Assembly (NCBI GenBank): GCA_964386865.1
Contig: CAYLUN010000160.1
Coordinates: 1-8,630 of the forward strand
Origin: CAYLUN01 sp964386865
Lineage (GTDB): Bacteria > Verrucomicrobiota > Kiritimatiellia > RFP12 > UBA1067
Length of the DNA stretch: 8,630 nucleotides
Direction: 5' to 3'
This document shows positions 1-6,603 of this stretch, one piece after another. The position numbers and the translations under genes were made by a program. How positions within the stretch are numbered: the stretch's first letter is position 1; every line of letters begins with the position of its first letter. The notes under the pieces are model-generated. The model worked only from the letters and a program-made list of their open reading frames with translations. It had not been told where the DNA came from and searched no databases.

Positions 1-2110
1 AGGCGATGGAGAGGTCGTTGGTCTTGGTGAAGGCGAGCACCTCCTTGTAGTCCAGATCGTCGCCCTCCTCGATCTCCATCGCCTCGCTGCTGACCGTCGC
101 CTTGAGAAAATCGAGGTTGTCCGCATCGACGCCGTAGTGGCGCTCGAAGTAGTACTTGCTGTAGTGCTCGCGGATGTTCTCCAGCCCCCAGTACTCGCCG
201 TTGACGTAGGTGACGGCCGGCTCGTAGTCCTGCGTGTCGCACCGCGTGTAGGGCCGGAAGATCTGCTGGGTCATCGCGTCGCGGAAGCCGGTGCTGCTCC
301 AGTCGTTGCCGCTGTTGTGGAGGATGACGCGCTTGAAGTTCTTGTCCGCCTGGCTCGGGAAGAACGCGTATTTCGCCTGGCTGTCGCCGTACTCCTCGCG
401 GGCGTACAGGAGAAGCGTTTTCTGCGCGGCCCCGCGCGACCAGGCGCCGTGGTTTCGGAGGCCCATGAGCTGCGAGAGCGCGAGCGTGCGGTCGGCCTCG
501 AACAGCTGCACGTACAGAGGCCGCTCCCAGGCGTCGCCGCGCTGGAAGTAGTTTGCGTTCGGCAGGCCGACGTAGTGGCCGTTCCAGCCGAGCGCCTTGT
601 AGATGTCGCCCGGCACGAAGAGCCCGAGCGGGTCGCCGAACAGGTTGGCGTCGTCCGACAGAAACGAGAAGACTTTCAGCGTGTGCTGGAGCGGCGCGCC
701 GCCGATGAGCCAGGTGCCCGCGGCCCCGCGCGGCGAGAAGAAGCCGTCGCGGAAGGCCATGGCCCGCACCACCGTGACTTTGGGAACCAGCCCGCTCGGC
801 GCCATCCAGCCGTACTGGGTGTTGTTGGTCATCTCGATGGGGTTGGTGCGGATCAGCGAGATCCGGTTCGAGAGCGAGGAGCGGTCCGCGAACGTCAGGG
901 GGGCGCTGTAGAGGAAACAGGTGTCGGTGGCCGCGTTCGTGGGCGTCGAGCCGTCGAGCGTGTAGTAGATGCTCGCCGCCGGGTCGGCGTTCGTGAGTGC
1001 GACCGTCACCGGCGACGCGTAGAACCCCGGCTGGACGGTGAAGCCGGGCGACTCCAGCAGCCCCGCGTAGCCGGCTGCGCTGTTGGTCGTGCCGGGAGTC
1101 GGGAAGGGGAACATCAGCCACGGCCCGTCCGGCTGGCCGGCGGCGCGGCCGTACGAGGCGTCGCGCAGCACGCTCAGGGCGGGCGCGGTGTCGACCGCCG
1201 CGCCCGACGGGTCGCTCAGCGTCACGGTCTCGTTGCCCGCGCTGATCTTGAAGTTCGCGTGCTGGCCGGAGGGCCTCACGGACAGCTCGGCCCAGAGCGC
1301 GATATCCGAGCTGCTCGCCGCGCGCTGATGCACTTCGGCGGCCAGCACGTTGGTGCCCTTCAGCAGCGCGCCGACCGGCACCTCGTAGGACTCCCAGGCG
1401 CCGTAGCTGCCGCTGGCCAGCGCGCTGGCGTAGGTCAGGTGCGTGATCACGCCGTTGGTCGGCATCCGCACGCGCAGGATCTCCGCGCCGTTCAGGTAGA
1501 TGATCGCGCCGTCGTCGGCCCAGAGCCGCAGCACGCCGTTGCTCCGCGCCTCGCCCAGCGAGACGGGCGAGACGAACGTCTGGCGGAAATAGGTGGTCGG
1601 GTACTTGGCGTTCGAGTTCGGGCCGTAGCTGACCGTCGTCTTGACGCTCGGGCACCCCCCGTAGCCCAGCATGGCCTCGCCCGAGGCCCACGCGGAGGCG
1701 TTGAAGTTGGTGCCGGCCCAGCCGGCCTCCGGAGCGAGGCCGTTGTCGCGGTACTTCCACACGGTGTTGGAAGGCGCGATCACGAACGGCCCGTCCGCGG
1801 CCTTGCGCGGCGGCCGGCGGTCTTTGCCGGAGGCCCAGACGAGCAGGTGCTCGTTGGCCTTCAGGGTGAGGGCGGGGAAGATCCACTTGAGCGGCTCGTC
1901 CAGCGGGTCGTCGGTCAGGCCCCAGCCCTCCAACGGCGCGTCGGCGTCCCCGGCGTTGACGAGCTCGATCCAGTCCTCGTAATCACCGTCCTCATCGGCA
2001 AAGGCGGTGTTGTCGGAGCTCATGACCTCGCTGATCCGCACCAGCGGGGCGGAAAAGGCGGACGAGACAGCCAGGCACAGCGCCAGCCGAACTATGGAAG
2101 AGCCCCTCAT
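1..2110 (-). CDS. Secreted CotH kinase family protein with lamin-tail domain, 3' end outside window
   Basis: The minus strand is open from an ATG at 2110 to the window edge, giving 703 residues without a stop. Residues 1-21 look like a signal peptide (MRGSSIVRLALCLAVSSAFS), so export is expected. A lamin-tail domain begins near 24 (ISEVMSSDN, DEDGDYEDWIELVN, WGLTDDP, LLVWASGKDR to about 98). It seems to resume at 284-342 (HANFKISAGNETVTLSD, DASYGR, PTPGTTN). Between lies a beta-sandwich-like insert (about 110-280; YFRQTF, LRLWADDGAIIYLNG, GTNVLAAEVHQ). A chitobiase C-terminal-like module follows (354-460; IYYTLDGSTPT). The CotH kinase-like domain starts near 530: LRNHGAWSRG (551-560), LHNSGNDWSSTGFRDAM (597-613), YVNGEYWGLENIREHY (635-650), HYGVDADNLDFL (658-669). 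CotH proteins are atypical kinases known from spore coats; in non-sporing bacteria their role is mostly unknown. No clear Shine-Dalgarno precedes the ATG; in-frame TTG (2122) and GTG (2128) codons are weaker alternatives. Family assignment is firm; substrate is unknown. Confidence 0.9.
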   Translation of the reverse strand, partial: MRGSSIVRLALCLAVSSAFSAPLVRISEVMSSDNTAFADEDGDYEDWIELVNAGDADAPLEGWGLTDDPLDEPLKWIFPALTLKANEHLLVWASGKDRRPPRKAADGPFVIAPSNTVWKYRDNGLAPEAGWAGTNFNASAWASGEAMLGYGGCPSVKTTVSYGPNSNAKYPTTYFRQTFVSPVSLGEARSNGVLRLWADDGAIIYLNGAEILRVRMPTNGVITHLTYASALASGSYGAWESYEVPVGALLKGTNVLAAEVHQRAASSSDIALWAELSVRPSGQHANFKISAGNETVTLSDPSGAAVDTAPALSVLRDASYGRAAGQPDGPWLMFPFPTPGTTNSAAGYAGLLESPGFTVQPGFYASPVTVALTNADPAASIYYTLDGSTPTNAATDTCFLYSAPLTFADRSSLSNRISLIRTNPIEMTNNTQYGWMAPSGLVPKVTVVRAMAFRDGFFSPRGAAGTWLIGGAPLQHTLKVFSFLSDDANLFGDPLGLFVPGDIYKALGWNGHYVGLPNANYFQRGDAWERPLYVQLFEADRTLALSQLMGLRNHGAWSRGAAQKTLLLYAREEYGDSQAKYAFFPSQADKNFKRVILHNSGNDWSSTGFRDAMTQQIFRPYTRCDTQDYEPAVTYVNGEYWGLENIREHYSKYYFERHYGVDADNLDFLKATVSSEAMEIEEGDDLDYKEVLAFTKTNDLSIA

Positions 2111-2139
2111 GCGTTCACACAAGCCCACCAAGAAGCAGC

Positions 2140-2168
2140 AGTATATGCGCTCTTCGCCCAGATGGCAA
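2140..2168 (-). promoter_or_regulatory. Candidate sigma70-type promoter for the CotH gene
   Basis: On the minus strand a TTGCCA hexamer (2168-2163) and a TATACT hexamer (2145-2140) are separated by exactly 17 bases. Each differs from the sigma70 consensus at one position. Transcription would start near 2133, giving a leader of about 23 bases before the ATG at 2110. The -35 hexamer begins on the last base of the stem-loop behind the upstream gene, so terminator and promoter are packed together. This implies the CotH gene can be transcribed separately from the PA14 gene. The call rests on sequence match alone. Confidence 0.55.
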
Positions 2169-2195
2169 GGCGCGGCGAGAAATCCCGCCGCGCCT
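2168..2195 (-). terminator. GC-rich stem-loop after the PA14 protein gene, possible terminator
   Basis: A perfect 10-bp inverted repeat (AGGCGCGGCG at 2168-2177, CGCCGCGCCT at 2186-2195) encloses an 8-base loop. It starts about 30 bases past the TAG stop of the upstream minus-strand gene. The stem is nearly all G:C and should be very stable in RNA. No run of T follows on the minus strand (TTGCCATCT), so it is not a classical intrinsic terminator. It could instead act as an RNA 3'-end stabiliser or a pause site. Confidence 0.5.
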
Positions 2196-2226
2196 CGCGC
2201 GCCTGCTGCCGCGACCTGCGGACGCG

Positions 2227-5200
2227 CTACTCCAGGATCACCACGCTGCCCTTGGGGTAGACCACCTTGAAGGACACGTCCGTGGCCAGCGAATAGGCCA
2301 GGCGGCCGTTGTTATGTGACGTGATGGCCAGGCCCACGCAGAGCGTCTTGCTCCAGCCGGAGACGTCGATGTCGATGCCGCCGATGTAGGTCACGTGCGT
2401 GCCGTTGACATACGCCTTGATCTTGCCCCGCTCGCGCACCAGCTTGAAGGTCACGGGCGTCGCGGCGGCCGACGTCCCCGAGCCGGGGACCTCGGACGGA
2501 GCCAAGCTGTTGCTGCCGCCTCCGGCCGTGTCGCGCAGCTGCAGGCGGTAGCCGTTGGAGGCGCTCGTGATCATCGCCAGGTTTCGCGCGTTGGCGGCCG
2601 TGCCGTCGCGCACCATCAGCCCCACTTTCGACCAGGCGTCGGCGGGCAGGAGCGAGTTGAAGGTCGCCTCGATCTCGAAGTTGTCCGCGATCTCCTGATA
2701 GACGTAGTGGAATTGGTCCGCGGTGCCCCAGATGTCGCTGCCGCCGCCCGAGAGGGCGCAGTCGAAGGCGGTCGGCGTGCCGCCGAACGACGCGTAGCCG
2801 GGCTTGCCGGTGGCGATGTCGATGTTCCGCCACGGGCCGAACTCGGCGGACGAGCCGGGCGCCACCGTGTAGGGCGTGCCGTCGGGAATCGTGGCCGCCA
2901 GCTGCGAAGACGGGATCGTGACGTAGCCCGCGTCGAGGCCGTAGCCGGTCATCCACCACATGCGGAAGTAGCCGCCGCCGCCGCCCTGCTGGAAGTAGAC
3001 GTGGATCGGCACGCGCGTGCCCGCCTCCAGCCACACCGGGGAAGAGGTGAGTGCGTTCCCCGTGTAGCCGATGTACGAGATGAGCTTGCTGCCGGCGACC
3101 CACACCTCGATGGCGTCGTCGGTCTGCGTGCGGAACCAGTAGTACCCCGTGTAGGGCGGCACCAGCCAGCCCGCCCACGTGCACTGGAAGTTGTCCGGGC
3201 CGATCTGCACGCCGTCATCCGACTGCGCCGCGGCGACCATGGGCGTGTTGGCCGCGCCCTTCTCCCATCCGGAGAGGTCGCGGATCATGTTGTGCATGGG
3301 CCGGTTGGTGTAGTAGTTGTCCGGCAGGGGCGCCCGGTGGAACGCCGCGTAGAGGCCCGCGCCCGTGCCGGTGACGCTGCCGTCCGATACGCCGTAGACC
3401 TTGGAGGTGACCGTCAGGTAATCGGTTCCTCCCGCCGCCAGCGCCCCCAGGTCATAGCCGACCACCCACTTGTAGAAGACCAGCGTGTTCAGCGCGGCGA
3501 TCGCCTCGGTGAAGGCGAACCCGCTGGCGCGGGTCGCGTCTCCCGCGACCGAGAAACTCGCGTCCGGCCGGCTGGAGCGGTAGACCGCGTAGCTGTCGGC
3601 CGCACCGCTCAGCGCGTCCGACCAGTAGTAGGCGATGTTCGACAGGCCGTTCGTGCCCTGCCGCGCCTCCATCGGGGGCCGCTCGGGGACGCTGACCGTG
3701 GCTTGGTGGCTCGCGACTGCGACGGCGATCGCGCCGCCTTGCGGATAGACGAAGCTGACGGTGTCGAACACGCCCGTGGCCGTCTGTGTGACGTCGCCCG
3801 AGAACGCCGTAAGGCCCGCGGCCAGCGAGCCCGTCAGCGAGGTGGCGAGGTTCGTGAACGCGACCCAGCCGCCCGTGCTCGCGGTGCTGTAGAAGCAGGC
3901 CAGCGAAGTGCCGCGCCGCGACAGGCGCAGGCTGGCGGGGGTCTCGGCGAGCGGAACGGTTGTCACCGCCGGCACGCCGCCGTCGGCCGAGCGGAACGCC
4001 AGCGCCAGCTCGCGGTCGGCGCCGCCCGCGCCGGCGGAGACCACCAGCAGCGAGACGGCCGCCGCGTTGTCCGCCATCGAGCGGCGCACGGCCAAGCCGG
4101 CTCCGACGCCGGCCTGGGCCGGCCCCTGAAGCGACGCCACGCGCGCGATGAGGTCGAAGTCGGCTGAGCAGGTCTGCCACACGAGGTGCCCGTCGTCGCG
4201 GCCCGTCGACGGGTCGATTCCCGCGCCGCCGGACGCCACCGTAAACGTCTGCGAGCCCTCGGCGAACGCCGCGTTGCCGAACCGCGGGCTGTCGCCGACG
4301 TCGCGGTGCTGCCAGGGCGTCGGGAAGGGCTCGAAGCGGGCCTGCGGGATGGTCTCGACCGCGGACTCCCCCTTGAACCAGCGCACGACGGCGATCTCGC
4401 CGCCGCCGAACTCGGTGTGGTTCGCGCGGATCGGGTAGCTGCGCCCCGCCTCGAGCCAGACCGGCGCCGTGTTGATCTCCAGGCCGTTCATCCACCAGGT
4501 CTGGGCCATGACCTGCGCGCCGTCGACCCACAGGTTGAAGATGTCGTCCGCTTTGTCGATCAGGCCATAGCAGCCGGTCTCCGTGACCGTCAGGTTGCCG
4601 TTGTAGGCGGTTCGGAAATTATCCAGGCCGCTCAGCCCGCTGGGCGTTCCCGCCGGGTAGACCGCTGACCCGCTGTAGTTCCAGCTGTCGTTGATGTTCG
4701 GGTCTACGCGCGCTCCGACCAGCGCGCCCGAGGTGCTGGCGGTGTACTCGGTGGTGACGCCGTTCAGGCCGGAGGGCGACGGGTTCGCCGTTACGACCGG
4801 CCGGCGGGACGGCAGGCTGGTGCCGACCAGGAGCGAGTTCGTGACCGCGTCCACTTGCACCTGCGCGTAAACCCGGTAGACGTACGAGGTGCCGACCCCC
4901 GCCGTGGCGTCGGCATACGCCCGCGTCGCCGCGTCGGTCGTGGCCAGGGCAGAATAGCTCCCAACGGCCGCGACAGCCCGGCTGACCGCGTAACCGACCA
5001 CCGTTCCGTTTGTGACGGGCGCGTCGCCGATCCAGCTCACCGCGATGCCGGCCGCGCCGGGAACGGCCGTCACGAGGCTGCGGAGGATCACGTTGCCGAA
5101 CTCGCAGGTCAAACTGGTCGGCCCGCCCGCCTGCACCGTGTGGCGCGACACGAAGAGGCCCGCGTTAAGAGCCGGATAGAAGGCCTGCGTCTGCGAGGCG

Positions 5201-5766
5201 ATGAAGACCCACTGGTCGTAGGCGGGCGCATTGGTGCTGGCCCACGCCAGATAGGTGTCGCCCTGGCGGACGAAGCGCAGCCGCGCCGGCGTGTTGGTGG
5301 CGAACGGGAAATAGCTGAAGCTGCCCCAGCGCACCGTGTCGGCATCGTGGGTGGCGCGCAGGGCGCCCTCGACGCGATTGCCTTGCGCCGCAAGGCCCTT
5401 GTCGCGGCAGAACATGATGTTCACCGCGTTGTTCAGCAGCGCGCCGCGGAACATCAGGCCCTGGCGAGCCCACTCGCTGTAGAGCGCGTCCTGGGGGATG
5501 GCGGGCAGGGTCGCGAGAAGCTCGCAGTCGCCCGCTATCGGCATGAACACGAAGCGCCCGGTGTCGGTCTTGCCCCAGATGTCCAAGCCCTCGCCGTTGA
5601 CCGTGATGTTCGTCTCCGCCCCGACCACCGTGTACGAGGTGTAGCCCGCCGTATCCGAGCCGAAGCATTTGTCCGTCCAGCCCGCAGGCACCGCCGCCTG
5701 CGCGATTCCCGCTCCAATTAAGCAGGCCGCGAGACACACACTGAACCCGTCGTTAACGTGACGCAT
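2227..5766 (-). CDS. Large secreted protein with alternating lectin-like, Fn3-like and PA14 modules
   Basis: This 1179-residue protein starts at the ATG at 5766, with AAAGG 9 bases upstream, and ends at TAG (2227). Residues 1-24 form a signal peptide with likely cleavage after AQA. Module order: DUF1349/laminin-G-like beta-sandwich (about 30-231; LDIWGKTDTGRFVF, RQGLMFR); Fn3-like (232-315; VSWIGDAPVTNGTVVGYAVSR); PA14-like (325-485; ADDIFNLWVDG, PVWLEAGRSYPI); second sandwich (488-676; LARVASL-like ARVASL, VGAGLAVRRS); second Fn3-like stretch (677-796; DSYAVYRSS); second PA14-like (800-960; DDAIEVWVAGSKL, PVWLEAGTRVPI, GGGGGYFRMWW); third sandwich (965-1179; SDIWGTADQFHYVY, WSKVGLMVRDG, IKAYVNGTHV). 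PA14 and laminin-G-like domains usually bind carbohydrate; no catalytic domain is visible. There is no C-terminal anchor or recognisable sorting signal, the protein ending in SVVILE. It probably works outside the cytoplasm in glycan binding or adhesion, which is inference. Domain borders are approximate, and the Fn3 assignments are the least certain. Confidence 0.9.
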   Translation of the reverse strand: MRHVNDGFSVCLAACLIGAGIAQAAVPAGWTDKCFGSDTAGYTSYTVVGAETNITVNGEGLDIWGKTDTGRFVFMPIAGDCELLATLPAIPQDALYSEWARQGLMFRGALLNNAVNIMFCRDKGLAAQGNRVEGALRATHDADTVRWGSFSYFPFATNTPARLRFVRQGDTYLAWASTNAPAYDQWVFIASQTQAFYPALNAGLFVSRHTVQAGGPTSLTCEFGNVILRSLVTAVPGAAGIAVSWIGDAPVTNGTVVGYAVSRAVAAVGSYSALATTDAATRAYADATAGVGTSYVYRVYAQVQVDAVTNSLLVGTSLPSRRPVVTANPSPSGLNGVTTEYTASTSGALVGARVDPNINDSWNYSGSAVYPAGTPSGLSGLDNFRTAYNGNLTVTETGCYGLIDKADDIFNLWVDGAQVMAQTWWMNGLEINTAPVWLEAGRSYPIRANHTEFGGGEIAVVRWFKGESAVETIPQARFEPFPTPWQHRDVGDSPRFGNAAFAEGSQTFTVASGGAGIDPSTGRDDGHLVWQTCSADFDLIARVASLQGPAQAGVGAGLAVRRSMADNAAAVSLLVVSAGAGGADRELALAFRSADGGVPAVTTVPLAETPASLRLSRRGTSLACFYSTASTGGWVAFTNLATSLTGSLAAGLTAFSGDVTQTATGVFDTVSFVYPQGGAIAVAVASHQATVSVPERPPMEARQGTNGLSNIAYYWSDALSGAADSYAVYRSSRPDASFSVAGDATRASGFAFTEAIAALNTLVFYKWVVGYDLGALAAGGTDYLTVTSKVYGVSDGSVTGTGAGLYAAFHRAPLPDNYYTNRPMHNMIRDLSGWEKGAANTPMVAAAQSDDGVQIGPDNFQCTWAGWLVPPYTGYYWFRTQTDDAIEVWVAGSKLISYIGYTGNALTSSPVWLEAGTRVPIHVYFQQGGGGGYFRMWWMTGYGLDAGYVTIPSSQLAATIPDGTPYTVAPGSSAEFGPWRNIDIATGKPGYASFGGTPTAFDCALSGGGSDIWGTADQFHYVYQEIADNFEIEATFNSLLPADAWSKVGLMVRDGTAANARNLAMITSASNGYRLQLRDTAGGGSNSLAPSEVPGSGTSAAATPVTFKLVRERGKIKAYVNGTHVTYIGGIDIDVSGWSKTLCVGLAITSHNNGRLAYSLATDVSFKVVYPKGSVVILE

Positions 5767-5808
5767 TCCCTACCGCCTTTCGTTAAAGAACCAAACGCAG
5801 TTTTAGAT

Positions 5809-5837
5809 ACTATAGAAAGTTGAGCAGCGAACGTCAA
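5809..5837 (-). promoter_or_regulatory. Strong candidate sigma70-type promoter for the PA14 protein gene
   Basis: On the minus strand TTGACG (5837-5832) and TATAGT (5814-5809) are separated by exactly 17 bases, each one mismatch from consensus. The expected start is near 5802, with a leader of about 36 bases before the ATG at 5766. Only four bases separate the -35 hexamer from the left direct repeat of the foldback element, so that element occupies the upstream position where activators or the RNA polymerase alpha subunit would bind. Confidence 0.65.
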
Positions 5838-5841
5838 CCCC

Positions 5842-5998
5842 GACACCAGGCAGCAATTCTAAATTTGACCAAATTTGACAGAACGCGCGCTATGAGAAGG
5901 CCCTCACGGGCCCACGAACGAATTCGCCCTCGTTTTACGCGCTTGTAAGTGGCGCCGTGAGGCGCTTCTTAATCAAATTTAGAATTGCTGGACACCAG
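5842..5998. mobile_element. MITE-like or REPIN-like foldback element with near-flanking direct repeats
   Basis: Perfect 18-bp inverted repeats bound a 140-bp segment: CAGCAATTCTAAATTTGA at 5851-5868 and its exact reverse complement at 5973-5990. An 8-base direct repeat GACACCAG lies at 5842-5849 and at 5991-5998. The right copy abuts the inverted repeat; the left is one base (G5850) away. This resembles a target-site duplication around a small non-autonomous transposon. There is no ORF for a transposase inside. The inner part is also palindromic (separate entry), and AAATTTGAC is tandemly duplicated at 5861-5869 and 5871-5879. It could alternatively be a structured regulatory locus; mobility is inferred from architecture only. 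Confidence 0.55.
5894..5970. repeat. Pair of inverted hairpins with compensatory differences inside the foldback element
   Basis: Segments 5894-5915 and 5949-5970 are inverted copies of each other, matching at 17 of 22 positions. Each is itself a hairpin with a 5-bp stem and a 4-base loop. The left has arms GGCCC/GGGCC around TCAC (5899-5912); the right has arms GCGCC/GGCGC around GTGA (5952-5965). Four of the five differences are two base-pair swaps (G:C against C:G) that keep both stems intact. A third small stem, AACGA/TCGTT (5917-5921 and 5930-5934), lies between them. The layout resembles paired REP sequences (REPIN/BIME), but membership of a known REP family cannot be shown here. Confidence 0.55.
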
Positions 5999-6074
5999 TG
6001 CCGCGCATAAAAATGCCCCCTCAGAGTCGCTTATGAGCCGTCAATAATACCGAAATCTGTGGCTGTACAGACTG

Positions 6075-6560
6075 CTAGGTCGCGACCGCCTTGGCGACGA
6101 ACCAGTAGGCGAAAATCCCGCACAGCGCGAGCTTCAGCACCGTGCCCAGCAGAAAGCCGATGAGCGTTCCAATCCCGGCGAGCAGGGCGCCCCCGCCGCG
6201 CTTGCCCCCCAGCAGCTCGCCGCTGACGGCGCCGATGAACGAGCCGCACACGAACCCGATCGGGGGGAGGACAAACCCGCCCACGAGTGCCCCCGCCAGA
6301 CAGCCGCAAATACCCCAGCGCGTGCCGCCCCACCGCTTGGCGCCGACCGCCGGAATGATCGCATCCAGAAGTTGCACGACAACCACCAGCAGGAGCCCGA
6401 GCAGGAGGCGGTTGTTCGAGAACTGAACACGCTCGGTCAGATGCAGCGCCAGCAGCCCCGCGTAGGCAAGCGGTGGGCCGGGCAGCACGGGCAAGAAGCA
6501 CCCGGCCACGCCCGCGAGCAGGCAGAGTGCGCCGACGATGATGAGTACGGTATCGGACAT
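6075..6560 (-). CDS. DUF456 family integral membrane protein
   Basis: A 161-residue, very hydrophobic protein starts at the ATG at 6560, with GGAG at 6574-6571, a 10-base spacing. It matches the DUF456 family by the pattern LPGPPLAYAGLL (26-37), then GAKRWGGTRWGICG (73-86), a glycine-rich membrane stretch (FVLPPIGFVCGSFIGAVSGEL, about 96-116) and a second glycine-rich hydrophobic stretch to the C-terminus. Hydrophobic segments lie at about 4-24, 28-42, 52-72, 83-103, 105-117 and 123-158. The length is typical for the family. Its function is not established; it is an inner-membrane protein of unknown role. It follows the coiled-coil/zinc-ribbon gene on the same strand after a 43-base gap, so co-transcription is likely. 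Confidence 0.85.
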   Translation of the reverse strand: MSDTVLIIVGALCLLAGVAGCFLPVLPGPPLAYAGLLALHLTERVQFSNNRLLLGLLLVVVVQLLDAIIPAVGAKRWGGTRWGICGCLAGALVGGFVLPPIGFVCGSFIGAVSGELLGGKRGGGALLAGIGTLIGFLLGTVLKLALCGIFAYWFVAKAVAT

Positions 6561-6587
6561 GGGTGTCGGGCTCCGGACGCGAACCTA

Positions 6588-6598
6588 GTACACTGTAC
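6588..6598. promoter_or_regulatory. Short palindrome between the zinc-ribbon and DUF456 genes
   Basis: GTACA and TGTAC flank a single base (6588-6598) in the 43-base gap just upstream of the DUF456 gene. Such a short symmetric site could be an operator, but it is small and matches no operator I recognise. A related TGTACAG sequence in opposite orientation lies at 6064-6070, at the other end of the DUF456 gene. Confidence 0.2.
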
Positions 6599-6603
6599 AC
6601 AGA

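Larger units (their letters stand above)
5767..6074. other. Intergenic region between PA14 protein gene and DUF456 gene
   Basis: These 308 bases contain no credible coding sequence. From the left they hold the short leader and promoter of the PA14 protein gene, then the foldback element, then about 75 bases downstream of the DUF456 stop. In those last bases the minus strand has a small stem (TCTGT/ACAGA at 6055-6070) close to the stop, and a T run (CATTTTTATG, near 6005-6014) after a G run. Neither makes a convincing intrinsic terminator. Confidence 0.6.

Noticed and set aside
137..2260. A 707-residue open frame on the plus strand
   Set aside because: It is antisense to the CotH gene, whose minus-strand frame shows a signal peptide and many family motifs. 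The plus-strand translation is low-complexity, rich in Arg, Val, Ala and Gly, with no recognisable domain, as expected from GC-rich codons read in reverse.
2395..4167. A 590-residue open frame on the plus strand, with others at 4186-4668 and 4855-5721
   Set aside because: All lie opposite the PA14/lectin-like protein gene and give Arg/Ala/Gly-rich translations without domains. They are shadows of its GC-rich third codon positions.
5865..5896. Rightward promoter starting from TTGACC or TTGACA in the AAATTTGAC duplication
   Set aside because: No acceptable -10 hexamer occurs 16-18 bases downstream of either copy, and no gene follows on the plus strand.
6064..6599. Imperfect inverted repeat (TGTACAG...CTAGGT) at both ends of the DUF456 gene, like terminal repeats of a mobile cassette
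   Set aside because: About 14 of 17 bases match. Similarities of this quality are expected by chance in several places in a window of this size, the left copy overlaps the stop codon, and there are no flanking direct repeats.
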